Shown piece after piece: positions 10,282 to 22,449 of a DNA stretch of 64,000 nucleotides. The stretch's first letter is position 1. The number at the start of each line of letters is the position of its first letter. The position numbers and the translations under genes are program-made. The DNA is from Bacillus pseudomycoides. Its GTDB lineage: Bacteria; Bacillota; Bacilli; Bacillales; Bacillaceae_G. The stretch lies in contig NZ_NUQE01000018.1 in the NCBI RefSeq assembly GCF_002582035.1, forward strand, positions 160,846 through 224,845. The letters run 5' to 3'. The notes beneath the pieces are model-generated. The model ran no database searches. It was not told where the DNA came from and worked only from the letters and a program-made list of their open reading frames with translations.

Positions 10282-10698
10282 ATGAAAATCTCAACAAAAG
10301 GCCGTTACGGTTTAACGATTATGATTGACCTTGCGAAAAAATTTGGAGAAGGTCCAATTTCATTAAAATCGATTGCCCAAGCGCACGATTTATCGGAGCA
10401 TTATTTAGAGCAACTTATTTCACCGCTTCGTAATGCTCGTCTTGTAAAAAGTACACGCGGTGCATATGGTGGTTATGTATTATCAGATCAACCAATTAAC
10501 ATTACAGCTGGTGATGTAATCCGCGTATTAGAAGGTCCGATTAACGTAGTAGAAATGTTAGATGAAGAAGAACCGGCACAGCGTCAGCTTTGGGTACGTG
10601 TTCGTGATGCGGTGCAGGAAGTTCTTGATAGTACAACATTAGAAGACTTAGTACGCTACGAAGAAGAAAACAACGGTGGTTATATGTTTTACATTTAA
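10282..10698 (+). CDS. cymR: Rrf2-family cysteine metabolism repressor
   Basis: CymR senses cysteine availability, in B. subtilis by forming a complex with the O-acetylserine thiol-lyase CysK, and represses sulfur-acquisition genes including the yrrT-mtnN-mccA-mccB operon found at 31-35 kb. The 138-residue protein begins MKISTKGRYGLTIMIDLA, the Rrf2 winged-helix start, with the recognition region LSEHYLEQLI near residue 35. It lacks the three Cys of the Fe-S-binding Rrf2 relatives. The start at 10282 has AAGAGGTG; the in-frame upstream codon lacks a site. It heads an operon with iscS and mnmA. Confidence 0.93.
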   Translation: MKISTKGRYGLTIMIDLAKKFGEGPISLKSIAQAHDLSEHYLEQLISPLRNARLVKSTRGAYGGYVLSDQPINITAGDVIRVLEGPINVVEMLDEEEPAQRQLWVRVRDAVQEVLDSTTLEDLVRYEEENNGGYMFYI

Positions 10699-10733
10699 TT
10701 CCGTGTGTAACGATTTGGAAAGAAGGAGATATA

Positions 10734-13011
<2,278 letters not shown>

Positions 13012-13017
13012 GAAAGA

Positions 13018-13054
13018 AAAACCTCTGCCTTATAACGGTCAGAGGTTTCTTTTT
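13018..13054 (+). terminator. Terminator after mnmA
   Basis: Stem AAACCTCTG / CAGAGGTTT with a 12-base loop and a T-rich tail ends the cymR-iscS-mnmA unit. Confidence 0.88.
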
Positions 13055-13123
13055 AGTAAAGGCGAATTTTTGTTCGTTGTAAAAATAGATTCTTTGTTAT
13101 AATTTGTTGTAGAGGTGAAGAGT

Positions 13124-13780
13124 ATGTCAAACAAGCTTGAAAAAGGCATTCAATATATGCAAGAAGGAAACTGGGAAGAAGCAGCAAAGAGTTTTACAGA
13201 GGCCATTGAAGAAAATCCAAAAGATACACTTGGTTATATTAACTTTGCAAATTTATTAGATGTATTAGGAGACAGTGAGCGTGCTGTTGCCTTTTATAAA
13301 CGCGCGATTGAATTAGATGAAAAATCTGCTACAGCGTATTATGGACTAGGAAATATATATTACCAGCAAGAGCTTTTTGCAGAGGCAAAAGGAGCGTTTG
13401 AGAAAGCGATGCAAGCAGGTTTGCAGACGGGAGACGTTTCATTCATGCTTGGCATTACGTATGTGCAGCTTGGAAATGATCGCTTAGCACTTCCGTTTTT
13501 CCAACGTGCGGCTGAGTTAAACGAAAGTGACGTTGAAGCAATTTTTCAATGTGGATTATGCTTTGCACGTCTAGAACATGTAAAAGAAGCAAAACCTTAT
13601 TTTGAAAAAGTTGTAGCGCTTGATGAAGAACATGCAGATGCCTATTACAATTTAGGTGTAGTATATGCATTTGAAGAAAATAGTGAGAAGGCGCTTGCGA
13701 TGTTTAAAAAAGCGGTAGCCATTCAACCGGATCACTTTTTAGCAGGTAACGGTATTCGTTTATTAGAGCAAGACGCATAA
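13124..13780 (+). CDS. Tetratricopeptide-repeat protein (YrrB-like)
   Basis: A 218-residue protein built almost wholly of TPR helices, about six repeats with the A..Y..LG pattern (for example SATAYYGLGNIYY, ADAYYNLGVVYAF). No signal peptide or membrane segment is seen, so it is cytosolic and probably a protein-interaction scaffold. The start at 13124 is preceded by AGAGGTGAA; GTG 13115 lies inside that site. It lies between mnmA and recD2 as yrrB does in B. subtilis. The partner is not known to me. Confidence 0.9.
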   Translation: MSNKLEKGIQYMQEGNWEEAAKSFTEAIEENPKDTLGYINFANLLDVLGDSERAVAFYKRAIELDEKSATAYYGLGNIYYQQELFAEAKGAFEKAMQAGLQTGDVSFMLGITYVQLGNDRLALPFFQRAAELNESDVEAIFQCGLCFARLEHVKEAKPYFEKVVALDEEHADAYYNLGVVYAFEENSEKALAMFKKAVAIQPDHFLAGNGIRLLEQDA

Positions 13781-13798
13781 AATGGAAGGAGGGGCAAA

Positions 13799-16129
13799 AT
13801 GGGAAATCAACATGCAATGGATTTGTTTGAGGAAGAGCAAAAGTTTATAAAAGCGCAAGTTCTTCATACCATTTTCCACAACGAAGAAAACCTCTATTCC
13901 GTTGTCAGTATGAAAATTATTGAAACGAATGAAACATATGACGAAAAAAAGGTCATGATAACGGGGCACTTTCCCCGGATGCATGAAGATGAAGTGTTTA
14001 CACTAACAGGTCATTTTAAAGATCACCCGAAGTATGGAAAACAATATCATATTGAAACGTTTAAAAAAGAATTGCCGCAAACAAAAACAGGAATGGTGCA
14101 ATATTTAGCGAGCGATTTATTTAAAGGAATTGGAAAACGAACAGCTGAAAAGATTGTTGATCATCTTGGCGAACATGCAATTTCGAAAATTATGGATGAT
14201 CCTGCAGCTCTTGATGGAATTGTAAATAAGCAAAAAGCACAAGAAATATACGATACGATTATTGAACATCAAGGGCTTGAAAAAGTAATGAGCTTTCTAA
14301 GCGGTTATGGATTTGGAACGAAGCTTTCTATTAAAATTTATCAACAGTATAAAGAAATGACACTTGAAGCCATTCGGAATAACCCGTATCAGCTTATTGA
14401 AGAGGTAGATGGTATTGGTTTTGGACGAGCTGATGATATTGGACGGGCACTCGGCATTTCTGGTAATCATGCTGATCGTGTACGTGCGGGATGTTTTTAC
14501 ACATTAGAGCACGTTTCATTGCAAGAAGGTCATGTATATATGGACAAAGATCAGTTAGTGCGCCAAACAATGGAGCTATTAAATAACCAGGAAACAGCTG
14601 TCACAGAAGAAGATGTATTGCAATGCACGGAAATGATGCAAGGGGAAGGTAAAGTAATCATAGAAGATGAGCGTGTATATTTAGCTTCCTTGTATTATTC
14701 CGAAAAAGGTGTTGTTGCCTCTATTCATCGTTTACTTGACCAAGAAGAGCTTCCTTCGTTTCCTGAATCGGAATTATTGTTAACGCTTGGGAAAATTGAA
14801 GAACAGCTCGGAGTGCAATATGCACCGCTTCAGCAAGAAGGTATTCAAACAGCTCTTCATAAGCCAATGATGATTTTAACAGGGGGACCAGGAACAGGGA
14901 AGACGACTGTTATTAAAGGGATTGTTGAAATGTATGCTTCGCTTCATGGCTTATCATTAGACCCGAAGGATTATAGTGATGACAATCCGTTCCCTATTTT
15001 ATTAACAGCGCCGACGGGCCGTGCAGCAAAACGAATGAGTGAATCAACAGGATTGCCCGCTTGTACGATTCATCGTCTGCTCGGATGGACACCGGAAGGG
15101 TCGTTTCAGCGTAATGAGCACGATCCTGTTCAAGGAAAATTACTCATTATTGATGAGTTTTCCATGGTTGATATTTGGCTTGCGAATCAATTGTTCAAAT
15201 CATTGCCATCTACCATTCAGGTCATCATCGTTGGAGATGAAGATCAATTACCATCTGTTGGTCCTGGACAAGTGTTGAAAGATTTATTAGAATCCAGCGT
15301 TATTCCGACGGTAAAGCTCACGGAAATATATAGACAAGCAGAAGGGTCATCTGTTATTCAGCTTGCCCATGCGATTAAAAAGGGCGTGTTACCTCGTGAT
15401 GTGACACGAAATAAAAAAGATCGTTCGTTTATTATGTGTGCAAGTACGCAAATTGTTGAGGTTGTTAAGCAAGTGTGTGAAAACGCAAAAACAAAAGGAT
15501 TTAGTGCGCGTGATGTACAAGTGTTAGCGCCGATGTACAAGGGGCCGGCGGGTATTAATACGTTAAATGAAGCACTGCAAGAAGTGTTTAATCCAAAAAA
15601 AGAAAAGAGCAGAGAAATCGCATATGGTGAGGTTATGTACAGGGTTGGAGATAAAGTGCTTCAGCTTGTTAATCAACCGGAAAGTCAAGTGTTTAACGGC
15701 GATATTGGTGAAATTGTTTCGGTGTTCTATGCGAAAGAAAATGTGGAGCAACAAGATATGGTTGTTGTTTCTTTTGACGGCATTGAAGTCACATATACAA
15801 AAGCGGATTTAAATCAAATAACACATGCGTATTGCTGTTCCATTCATAAATCACAAGGAAGTGAATTTCCGATTGTGATTATGCCTGTTGTGAAAAGTTA
15901 TTATCGTATGTTGCGCCGTAATTTAATTTATACAGGGATTACACGCAGTAAAAAGTTTTTAATTATTTGTGGAGAAGAATCAGCATTTCAATCTGGTGTA
16001 AGCCGCCTTGATGATGCGCTTCGTCAAACAACATTATGCGACAGGTTGCAAGGGAAGGCAGAAGAAGCTGAGGTTATGACAGAAGAGGGTCTCGATGTGG
16101 AAAACATTTCACCGTATGATTTTATGTAA
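13799..16129 (+). CDS. recD2: RecD2-type ATP-dependent DNA helicase
   Basis: Superfamily 1B 5'-to-3' helicase of the RecD2 type, which works without RecBC in replication-fork and recombination repair. The 776 residues hold an N-terminal OB/HhH region (GIGKRTAEKIVDHLG near residue 115 and EEVDGIGFGRADDIG near 200), then Walker A GGPGTGKTT near 362, DEFSMVD, GDEDQLPSVGPG, a UvrD_C_2 segment with THAYCCSIHKSQGSEFP and the final YTGITRSKK. The long N-terminal domain distinguishes RecD2 from RecBCD RecD. It follows the TPR gene by 18 bp. Confidence 0.95.
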   Translation: MGNQHAMDLFEEEQKFIKAQVLHTIFHNEENLYSVVSMKIIETNETYDEKKVMITGHFPRMHEDEVFTLTGHFKDHPKYGKQYHIETFKKELPQTKTGMVQYLASDLFKGIGKRTAEKIVDHLGEHAISKIMDDPAALDGIVNKQKAQEIYDTIIEHQGLEKVMSFLSGYGFGTKLSIKIYQQYKEMTLEAIRNNPYQLIEEVDGIGFGRADDIGRALGISGNHADRVRAGCFYTLEHVSLQEGHVYMDKDQLVRQTMELLNNQETAVTEEDVLQCTEMMQGEGKVIIEDERVYLASLYYSEKGVVASIHRLLDQEELPSFPESELLLTLGKIEEQLGVQYAPLQQEGIQTALHKPMMILTGGPGTGKTTVIKGIVEMYASLHGLSLDPKDYSDDNPFPILLTAPTGRAAKRMSESTGLPACTIHRLLGWTPEGSFQRNEHDPVQGKLLIIDEFSMVDIWLANQLFKSLPSTIQVIIVGDEDQLPSVGPGQVLKDLLESSVIPTVKLTEIYRQAEGSSVIQLAHAIKKGVLPRDVTRNKKDRSFIMCASTQIVEVVKQVCENAKTKGFSARDVQVLAPMYKGPAGINTLNEALQEVFNPKKEKSREIAYGEVMYRVGDKVLQLVNQPESQVFNGDIGEIVSVFYAKENVEQQDMVVVSFDGIEVTYTKADLNQITHAYCCSIHKSQGSEFPIVIMPVVKSYYRMLRRNLIYTGITRSKKFLIICGEESAFQSGVSRLDDALRQTTLCDRLQGKAEEAEVMTEEGLDVENISPYDFM

Positions 16130-16237
16130 CGAGGTGAAATTATATAGTGTAATGCAGTTCTTCTCATGTATAAACATATATAGTTTGGACATAATGGCGT
16201 AATAGAATACGGGAGATTGTAAGGAGATGAACGCCAT

Positions 16238-16426
16238 ATGTTCAGTTGTCCAAACTGTAAAGGAAAAGATATTGGAAAAATTGGTGTGAATCAATATTAT
16301 TGCTGGAACTGCTTTATTGAATTATCGATTTCAAAGGGGAAAATTCATACACATCAAGTCGAAGAAGACGGTTCATTAAGTTCTTTAGATGATTTGTTTG
16401 ATGAGAATGAACGAACAATCGGCTAA
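16238..16426 (+). CDS. Small zinc-ribbon protein
   Basis: A 62-residue protein with CPNC at residues 4-7 and CWNC near residues 22-25, spaced as a zinc ribbon, and an acidic C-terminus. TAAGGAGATG precedes the ATG at a good distance. The function is unknown; nucleic-acid or protein binding is plausible. It is 18 bp ahead of another tiny gene and probably co-transcribed with it. Confidence 0.8.
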   Translation: MFSCPNCKGKDIGKIGVNQYYCWNCFIELSISKGKIHTHQVEEDGSLSSLDDLFDENERTIG

Positions 16427-16443
16427 TAAGGAGAGTGTTAACT

Positions 16444-16572
16444 TTGAAATTGCGCTCATCATTAATTGTATTAGGTGTAGGAGCAGCAGCATATCAATAT
16501 GCACGTAAGCAAGATGTATTTTCAAGACGAAATGTAAAAAGAGCACGTAAAATGCTTAAGTCTTATTTATAA
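16444..16572 (+). CDS. 42-residue basic small protein (YrzQ/DUF3918-like)
   Basis: TTG start with AAGGAGAG upstream; the product begins MKLRSSLIVLGVGAAAYQYA and ends in an Arg/Lys-rich tail (RRNVKRARKMLKSYL). The short N-terminal hydrophobic Ala/Gly stretch plus basic tail resembles the small DUF3918 proteins of Bacillus; this match is from memory. It shares its transcript with the zinc-ribbon gene. Confidence 0.7.
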   Translation: MKLRSSLIVLGVGAAAYQYARKQDVFSRRNVKRARKMLKSYL

Positions 16573-16600
16573 TTTTTATCATATGTATGTTTCGGATGCG

Positions 16601-16632
16601 AAAAAGCTCCCTAATTTTAGGGAGCTTTTTTT
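16601..16632. terminator. Bidirectional terminator
   Basis: AAAAAGCTCCCTAA / TTAGGGAGCTTTTTTT serves the small plus-strand genes and the converging minus-strand membrane gene, whose stop codon it overlaps. Confidence 0.88.
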
Positions 16633-16843
16633 ACATGCTTGTATAGAGATAAAATAGTCCAATTTGGGAGAATAGATGAGAAAGTCCGTAGCAACCAAGC
16701 CCTAGTACACCATAATACCAGAGATGCCTGGCACGTTCTTGAGTTGAAGAAGGAATGAAAAAGCCTTTCCAAATGCCAAATCCAATACATACCCATTCTA
16801 ATAGCATGCAAAGTGCGGAAAGTCCTAGCATTAACCAAATCAT
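16631..16843 (-). CDS. Small membrane protein, two predicted helices
   Basis: A 70-residue protein with hydrophobic stretches at about residues 1-28 (MIWLMLGLSALCMLLEW start) and 43-67, separated by a polar segment with STQERARH. TTAGGAGGCG is correctly spaced before the ATG, which makes it more credible than the overlapping out-of-phase frame. I do not recognise the family. Confidence 0.7.
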   Translation of the reverse strand: MIWLMLGLSALCMLLEWVCIGFGIWKGFFIPSSTQERARHLWYYGVLGLGCYGLSHLFSQIGLFYLYTSM

Positions 16844-16874
16844 TTTACGCCTCCTAACTTTGTTGAACGAATTG

Positions 16875-17044
16875 GGGCCTTACTATTCAGTGGTAACGGG
16901 ATAAAGTTAACCTTCCATCAAGTGGGGTTCTTTATCCTATATTGATGGAAAGCTCTCATCAATCGGGCTTTTACGGACGGTTATCCTCACCCTATCTTCC
17001 TCGAGTTCAGTGGGGATCTTACTGTCCGCGAATAGAGGGATAAA
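16875..17044 (-). repeat. bcr1-like repeat, reverse (copy E), with an extra terminal fragment
   Basis: The main copy spans 16901-17044, from ATAAAGTTAACCTTCCATCA to GTCCGCGAATAGAGGGATAAA. Immediately before it, 16875-16906 contains GGGGCCTTACTATTCAGTGG and AACGGGATAAA, a decayed second right end of the same element, so one copy seems to have inserted beside the remains of another. Confidence 0.8.
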
Positions 17045-17129
17045 CAATAATGAGGACAAGGAATTCTATGAAATTGCACTTGTTAATTTGAGTATATGTA
17101 TTCTTCTACAAAACAGTAAGAATACCTAC

Positions 17130-17158
17130 AAAAAACCCCAAACAGAGTGGGGTTTTTT
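17130..17158 (+). terminator. Intrinsic terminator in the gap before the AI-2E gene
   Basis: AAAAAACCCCA / TGGGGTTTTTT hairpin with a T-run. There is no recognisable gene just upstream, so either transcription from the repeat region or an unseen short RNA ends here. The rest of 16844-17219 holds only repeat copy E. Confidence 0.8.
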
Positions 17159-17219
17159 AATTTTTACACATAACCTTCTTTATTTCTCTTCAAACTAGGA
17201 AATAGAGGAGGTTTTTCTA

Positions 17220-18278
17220 TTGAAGAATCTTAAAATTATTTGGATTTACCGGTTAGGTTTATTATTGTTAATTTTTTTATGCCTGCTTGTCTTTTTGAAA
17301 ATTAAGCCGCTTTGGGCACCGATTTTATTTGTGCTGAAGGTTGCTATTACACCATTTTTAATTGCTTGTTTTATTGCTTATTTATTGCATCCACTTATCG
17401 AAAAGTTGCATGAAAAAGGTGTGCCCCGAACACTTGCTATTTTGTTTATTTACATTCTTTTCTTCGGCGGCCTTGGATATGGTGTGTATAAAGGAACACC
17501 GGCTGTTATTGCGCAGCTCCAAGAAATGAATGAACAATTTCCGCAAATTGTGAGCATGTATGAAACGTGGACAGATGGAGTAACTGAGCAAACTGAAAAT
17601 TTTCCTGAGTTTGTGAATGAGAAAGTTAAACAAATCTTTGCAGGAGTTGAAGGGAAGATACAAGCGCTTTTAAATAAAGTGATGAGTACGGCAAGAGGGA
17701 TACTTGATTCACTTCTTATTATTTTTTTAATTCCATTTATCGTATTTTACATATTAAAAGACTACGGCGAATTTTATCATATTTTTTGGAAGATTGTACC
17801 GAGTAAATGGCGTAAGGATGGTCAGCAGTTAGCGAAAGAAGTTGATAAGTCTCTTGGAAATTACATTCGTGGACAATTATTTGTTTGTTTAATTTTAGGA
17901 GGGGTCTCTGCGCTATCATTTTGGTTTATCGGAATGAAGTATCCGCTTCTTTTAGGGATTATCGTTGGAGTTACTGATATTATCCCGTATTTCGGTCCTA
18001 TTTTAGGGGCGATTCCAACATTAATGATTGCCGTGACAGTATCAACGAACTTAGTTATTAAAGCTGGAATTACGCTTGCGATTTTACAATTTGTGGAGAG
18101 TAATATTTTGTCTCCGTATATTGTAGGAAGATCTCTTCGGATGCACCCTGTTGTCATTATGCTTGCACTGCTTGTTGGAGGTGAAATTGGTGGCATTGTA
18201 GGACTGCTATTATCCGTACCACTGCTAGCAATTCTTCGCACCATTATTGTACATACCAAGCTATTTTGGAAGCATTGA
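17220..18278 (+). CDS. AI-2E family transporter (YrrI-like)
   Basis: A polytopic membrane protein of 352 residues with about eight hydrophobic helices in the PerM/TqsA pattern: two N-terminal pairs, a long extracytoplasmic segment (residues about 95-150) and a conserved C-terminal half with DIIPYFGPILGAIP and VGRSLRMHPVVIMLALL. The substrate in Bacillus is unclear; relatives export AI-2 or act as Na+/H+ antiporters. TTG 17220 is used, with AGGAGG eight bases upstream. The alaS promoter begins within its last codons. Confidence 0.9.
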   Translation: MKNLKIIWIYRLGLLLLIFLCLLVFLKIKPLWAPILFVLKVAITPFLIACFIAYLLHPLIEKLHEKGVPRTLAILFIYILFFGGLGYGVYKGTPAVIAQLQEMNEQFPQIVSMYETWTDGVTEQTENFPEFVNEKVKQIFAGVEGKIQALLNKVMSTARGILDSLLIIFLIPFIVFYILKDYGEFYHIFWKIVPSKWRKDGQQLAKEVDKSLGNYIRGQLFVCLILGGVSALSFWFIGMKYPLLLGIIVGVTDIIPYFGPILGAIPTLMIAVTVSTNLVIKAGITLAILQFVESNILSPYIVGRSLRMHPVVIMLALLVGGEIGGIVGLLLSVPLLAILRTIIVHTKLFWKH

Positions 18279-18303
18279 CAAATAGAAATGGATTCGCTAC
18301 AAT
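18275..18303 (+). promoter_or_regulatory. Sigma-A promoter of the alaS T-box
   Basis: TTGACA at 18275-18280, 17 bp, TACAAT at 18298-18303. The -35 contains the TGA stop of the preceding transporter gene. Confidence 0.85.
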
Positions 18304-18309
18304 TTGGGC

Positions 18310-18609
18310 ATATAGTATATGATAAATTGATGATGGAACGAGTATGTTACAGTCCATTTTTCAGAGAGAGACTTCCTTAGGCTGAAAGAAGTGTCAGATG
18401 AAGGGTAACAGAATGCTATTCCTGAGAGCAGCTAATCACTGCCGTCTTGCCACGTTATGGCAACTTGAGGTGATGAAATATATGCATATTGTTATGATAT
18501 GCAAACTAGCCGTCGTGTCTAAAAGTGAGACACTTCCGCTTTTTATTTCATAATCAGGGTGGTAACGCGAGTCAACTCTCGTCCCTGTTATAGGGGACGG
18601 GAGTTTTTT
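18310..18609 (+). promoter_or_regulatory. T-box leader controlling alaS
   Basis: Contains the AG box (AGAGAGAG), GGCTG in the distal loop, the T-box core AGGGTGGTAACGCG near 18557-18570 and a terminator ACTCTCGTCCC / GGGACGGGAGT with T-run at 18575-18609. GCT at 18415-18417 followed by A sits where the specifier codon is expected and reads alanine, consistent with alaS. Uncharged tRNA-Ala should allow read-through. Confidence 0.94.
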
Positions 18610-18645
18610 GTTTTTAATTTGATTTTAATGAAGGAGGAAATACAT

Positions 18646-21288
18646 ATGAAACACTTAACAGGCGCACAAATTCGTCAAATGTTTTTAGACTTTTTCCAAG
18701 AAAAAGGACATGCAATAGAACCGAGTGCATCATTAGTTCCGCACGAAGATCCATCTCTATTATGGATTAATAGTGGTGTTGCAACGCTGAAAAAATATTT
18801 TGATGGCCGCGTAATTCCGCAAAACCCGCGCATTACAAATGCGCAAAAATCAATTCGTACAAACGATATTGAAAACGTAGGGAAAACAGCTCGTCACCAT
18901 ACATTCTTTGAAATGTTAGGGAACTTCTCAATTGGTGATTACTTCAAAGAAGAAGCAATTACATGGGCTTGGGAGTTTTTAACGAGTGATAAATGGATTG
19001 GCTTCGATAAAGAACTTCTATCTGTAACAATTCATCCAGAAGACGAAGAAGCATTCCAAATTTGGCATGAAAAAATGGGCGTACCGAAAGAGCGTATTAT
19101 TCGTTTAGAAGAAAACTTCTGGGATATCGGTGAAGGCCCAAGTGGACCGAACACAGAAATTTTCTACGACCGCGGAGAAGCTTACGGTAACGATTTTAGC
19201 GATCCGGAATTATATCCAGGCGGAGAAAACGAGCGTTATTTAGAAGTATGGAACCTTGTATTCTCGCAATTTAATCATAACCCTGACGGTACATATACAC
19301 CGCTTCCAAAGAAAAACATTGATACGGGGATGGGTCTTGAGCGTATGGCATCTGTTGTTCAAAATGTGCCAACGAACTTTGACACAGACTTATTTATGCC
19401 AATTATCGGTGCAACAGAAGCGATTTCTGGTGAAAAATACCGCGCTGGTAATCATGAACAAGACACAGCATTTAAAGTAATTGCTGACCATATTCGTACA
19501 GTAACATTTGCAGTTGGAGATGGAGCTCTTCCTTCTAACGAAGGTCGTGGTTATGTATTACGTCGTTTATTACGCCGCGCTGTACGTTATGCGAAGAAAT
19601 TAAACATTAACCGTCCATTCATGTATGAATTAGTACCAGTAGTTGGTGAAGTAATGAAAGACTTCTATCCAGAAGTTCTGAAAAAGAAAGATTTCATTGC
19701 ACGTGTTGTAAAAAATGAAGAGGAGCGTTTCCATGAAACACTTCATGACGGCGAAGCAATTTTAGCTGAAGTGATTGGAAAAGCAAAAGAAGAAAAATCA
19801 ACTGTTATTTCTGGTGCAGACGCATTCCGTCTATATGACACATACGGATTCCCAATTGAATTAACAGAAGAATATGCAGAAGAAGCTGGTATGACAGTTG
19901 ATCATGAGGGTTTCGAAGCTGAGATGGAGAAACAACGTGAACGTGCACGTGCAGCTCGTCAAGATGTTGATTCGATGCAAGTACAAGGCGGTGTTCTTGG
20001 CGAAATTAAAGTAGCGAGTGAATTTGTTGGTTATGGTTCAGTGGCTACAGAAAGTAATGTTGTTGCACTTGTGAAGAATGGTGAGTTCACAGATAGCCTG
20101 CAAGCTGGTGAAGAAGGACAATTGATGTTAGATGCAACACCATTCTACGCTGAGAGTGGTGGTCAAATTGCTGACCGTGGTTACCTTCTTACTGATGGTG
20201 TAAAAGTACTTGTAAAAGATGTACAAAAAGCACCGAACGGTCAAAACTTACACAAAGTAGTTGTTGAAGAAGGAACATTAACGAAAGATGCAGCAGTAAA
20301 AGCAGTAATTGATACGAAAAACCGCGCAGCAATCGTGAAAAACCATACAGCAACTCACCTTCTGCATCAAGCATTAAAAGATATTCTTGGTGGACATGTA
20401 AACCAAGCAGGGTCTCTTGTAACATCAGAGCGTTTACGTTTTGACTTCTCTCATTTCGGTCAAGTACAAGCTGATGAACTTGAAAAAATTGAGCGTATTG
20501 TAAACGAAAAAATTTGGGAAAGTATCACAGTAGACATTTCTCAAAAAGCAATTGAAGAAGCAAAAGCGATGGGTGCAATGGCACTATTCGGTGAAAAATA
20601 CGGAGATGTTGTACGCGTTGTACAAGTAGGCGATTATAGCTTAGAGCTTTGCGGTGGTTGCCATGTAGATAACACGGCATCTATCGGTATCTTCAAAATT
20701 GTTGCTGAATCTGGTATTGGAGCAGGGACGCGCCGTATTGAAGCAGTAACAGGAAAAGCTGCATATGAATTAATGAACGAACAAGTTGGTTTATTAAAAG
20801 AAGCAGCAAATAAAATGAAAACAAATCCGAAAGATATTTTAACAAGAGTGGATGGCTTGTTTGTAGAAGTAAAACAACTGCAAAAAGAAAATGAATCTCT
20901 TGCAGCAAAACTAAGCAACATTGAAGCTGGTAACTTAACAGATGCAGTGCGTACAGTGGATGGTGTAAATGTACTTGCAACAAAAGTAAATGTTGCAGAC
21001 ATGAACAATTTACGTACGATGATGGATGATTTAAAGAATAAATTACAATCAGCAATTATCGTGCTTACAGCTGTAAATGATGACAAGGTTAACATTCTTG
21101 CTGGTGTAACGAAAGATTTAATTGAGCAAGGATACCACGCTGGTAAACTTGTTAAAGAGGTAGCATCTCGTTGCGGCGGTGGCGGCGGCGGTCGTCCTGA
21201 TATGGCGCAAGCTGGTGGTAAAAATCCAGCACAAGTAGAGGATGCACTTGCATTTGTAGAAGAGTACGTTAAATCTGTTTCAAAATAA
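18646..21288 (+). CDS. alaS: Alanyl-tRNA synthetase
   Basis: Class II synthetase of 880 residues. The catalytic core is N-terminal ([27 protein letters not shown]), the editing domain carries [11 protein letters not shown] with a downstream CGGCH zinc-binding motif, and the C-Ala domain ends with a Gly-run ([16 protein letters not shown]). ATG 18646 has AAGGAGG; the longer in-frame extension would run through the T-box terminator. The six consecutive Gly are encoded by a GGC/GGT repeat. Control is by the T-box. Confidence 0.98.
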   Translation: MKHLTGAQIRQMFLDFFQEKGHAIEPSASLVPHEDPSLLWINSGVATLKKYFDGRVIPQNPRITNAQKSIRTNDIENVGKTARHHTFFEMLGNFSIGDYFKEEAITWAWEFLTSDKWIGFDKELLSVTIHPEDEEAFQIWHEKMGVPKERIIRLEENFWDIGEGPSGPNTEIFYDRGEAYGNDFSDPELYPGGENERYLEVWNLVFSQFNHNPDGTYTPLPKKNIDTGMGLERMASVVQNVPTNFDTDLFMPIIGATEAISGEKYRAGNHEQDTAFKVIADHIRTVTFAVGDGALPSNEGRGYVLRRLLRRAVRYAKKLNINRPFMYELVPVVGEVMKDFYPEVLKKKDFIARVVKNEEERFHETLHDGEAILAEVIGKAKEEKSTVISGADAFRLYDTYGFPIELTEEYAEEAGMTVDHEGFEAEMEKQRERARAARQDVDSMQVQGGVLGEIKVASEFVGYGSVATESNVVALVKNGEFTDSLQAGEEGQLMLDATPFYAESGGQIADRGYLLTDGVKVLVKDVQKAPNGQNLHKVVVEEGTLTKDAAVKAVIDTKNRAAIVKNHTATHLLHQALKDILGGHVNQAGSLVTSERLRFDFSHFGQVQADELEKIERIVNEKIWESITVDISQKAIEEAKAMGAMALFGEKYGDVVRVVQVGDYSLELCGGCHVDNTASIGIFKIVAESGIGAGTRRIEAVTGKAAYELMNEQVGLLKEAANKMKTNPKDILTRVDGLFVEVKQLQKENESLAAKLSNIEAGNLTDAVRTVDGVNVLATKVNVADMNNLRTMMDDLKNKLQSAIIVLTAVNDDKVNILAGVTKDLIEQGYHAGKLVKEVASRCGGGGGGRPDMAQAGGKNPAQVEDALAFVEEYVKSVSK

Positions 21289-21362
21289 AGAGATAGTAGT
21301 GTACAATAGTAGGGAGAAGGGATATCTTTCTCCCTATACCTAGTAAAGTGAGGTGCTTAAAA

Positions 21363-21629
21363 ATGGACGGGTTCGATAAAACGATGAAGTTTAACTTCCA
21401 AGAAGAAAAACAAAATGTCCATGTCAATGACGTACTATTAACTGTGTATGATGCACTTCAAGAAAAAGGATATAATCCGATTAATCAAATCGTCGGTTAT
21501 TTATTAAGTGGAGACCCAGCATACATACCTCGTCATAAAGATGCTCGCAATATTATTCGTAAGCTAGAACGGGATGAACTGATTGAGGAGCTTGTAAAGT
21601 CTTACTTGAAGCATCATCGTGAGGAGTAG
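21363..21629 (+). CDS. ireB: IreB family regulatory phosphoprotein
   Basis: UPF0297/IreB (YrzL): an 88-residue cytosolic protein, known in enterococci as a target of the IreK kinase and IreP phosphatase that affects cephalosporin tolerance. The family sequence [12 protein letters not shown]...[28 protein letters not shown] is present. GTGAGGTG precedes the ATG. It starts the conserved ireB-ruvX-yrzB cluster, with only 3 bp to ruvX. A hairpin without T-run lies at about 21311-21336 in its leader. Confidence 0.95.
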   Translation: MDGFDKTMKFNFQEEKQNVHVNDVLLTVYDALQEKGYNPINQIVGYLLSGDPAYIPRHKDARNIIRKLERDELIEELVKSYLKHHREE

Positions 21630-21632
21630 TTT

Positions 21633-22046
21633 ATGCGTATATTAGGTTTAGATGTTGGTACAAAGACAGTCGGCGTTGCAATAAGCGATGAGATGGGCTG
21701 GACAGCACAAGGCTTGGAAACGATTAAAATTAACGAAGAAAGAGGCGAATTTGGTTTTAATCGTATTTCAGAGTTAGTAAAACAGTACAATGTGGACAAG
21801 ATAGTAGTAGGATTGCCAAAAAACATGAATGGTACAATCGGTCCGCGCGGTGAAGCTTGTCAGCAATTTGCAGAAAAATTGGGTGAGCTCGTGCAATTGG
21901 AAGTTGTACTGTGGGACGAACGCTTGTCAACAATGGCAGCGGAGCGCCTGCTCATTTCGGCAGATGTAAGCCGAAAAAAACGAAAGCAAGTCATTGATAA
22001 GATGGCAGCTGTCGTAATTTTGCAAGGATATTTAGATAGTAAATAA
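21633..22046 (+). CDS. ruvX: Pre-16S rRNA nuclease / Holliday junction resolvase-like YqgF
   Basis: RNase H-fold nuclease of 137 residues. The first strand [16 protein letters not shown] carries the first catalytic Asp; [13 protein letters not shown] provides the Glu/Arg region and [13 protein letters not shown] the C-terminal Asp. E. coli YqgF matures 16S rRNA 5' ends; the older resolvase label is based on fold. It is translationally close to ireB and yrzB. Confidence 0.93.
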   Translation: MRILGLDVGTKTVGVAISDEMGWTAQGLETIKINEERGEFGFNRISELVKQYNVDKIVVGLPKNMNGTIGPRGEACQQFAEKLGELVQLEVVLWDERLSTMAAERLLISADVSRKKRKQVIDKMAAVVILQGYLDSK

Positions 22047-22058
22047 GAGGTGACCATA

Positions 22059-22346
22059 ATGGAAGAAAATCAAATTACAATTGTTGACGAAAAAGGTAAC
22101 GAACATCTATGTGAAATTATTTTCACTTTTGATGCTGAAAAATTTGGTAAAAAATCTTACGTAGTATTCTCACCAATCGGTGAAGTTGACGAAGATGGCG
22201 ATCCAATTTATGATGCAATGGCTTTCGAGCAAAACGAAGAAGAATCTGGCGGAACATTACTTCCAATCGAATCAGAAGAAGAGTGGGAAATGGTACAAGA
22301 AATGTTTAACACTCTTGCTGACGAAGAAGAAGGCGAAGAAGCGTAA
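22059..22346 (+). CDS. DUF1292 family protein (YrzB-like)
   Basis: A 95-residue strongly acidic protein, nearly a third Glu/Asp, with the DUF1292 pattern (KKSYVVFSPIGEVDEDGDPIYDAMAF). The function is unknown. ATG 22059 follows AAGAGGTGA; GTG 22050 overlaps that site. It is the third gene of the ireB-ruvX cluster and is followed by a terminator. Confidence 0.9.
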   Translation: MEENQITIVDEKGNEHLCEIIFTFDAEKFGKKSYVVFSPIGEVDEDGDPIYDAMAFEQNEEESGGTLLPIESEEEWEMVQEMFNTLADEEEGEEA

Positions 22347-22360
22347 TACGGTAAGTGTAA

Positions 22361-22398
22361 AACAAACTGATTTCTATATGAAATCAGTTTGTTTGTTA
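22361..22398 (+). terminator. Terminator after the ireB-ruvX-yrzB operon
   Basis: AAACAAACTGATTTC / GAAATCAGTTTGTTT stem with a 6-base loop and T-rich tail. Confidence 0.88.
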
Positions 22399-22449
22399 TT
22401 TGTACGATGAATGGAAGATTTTTTGTCGAAAGCAGATAGTTATTTGTAG

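Noticed and set aside
17010-17198. Plus-strand frame of 62 codons after repeat copy E
   Set aside because: It runs through the repeat end and an intrinsic terminator; no ribosome site before its start.
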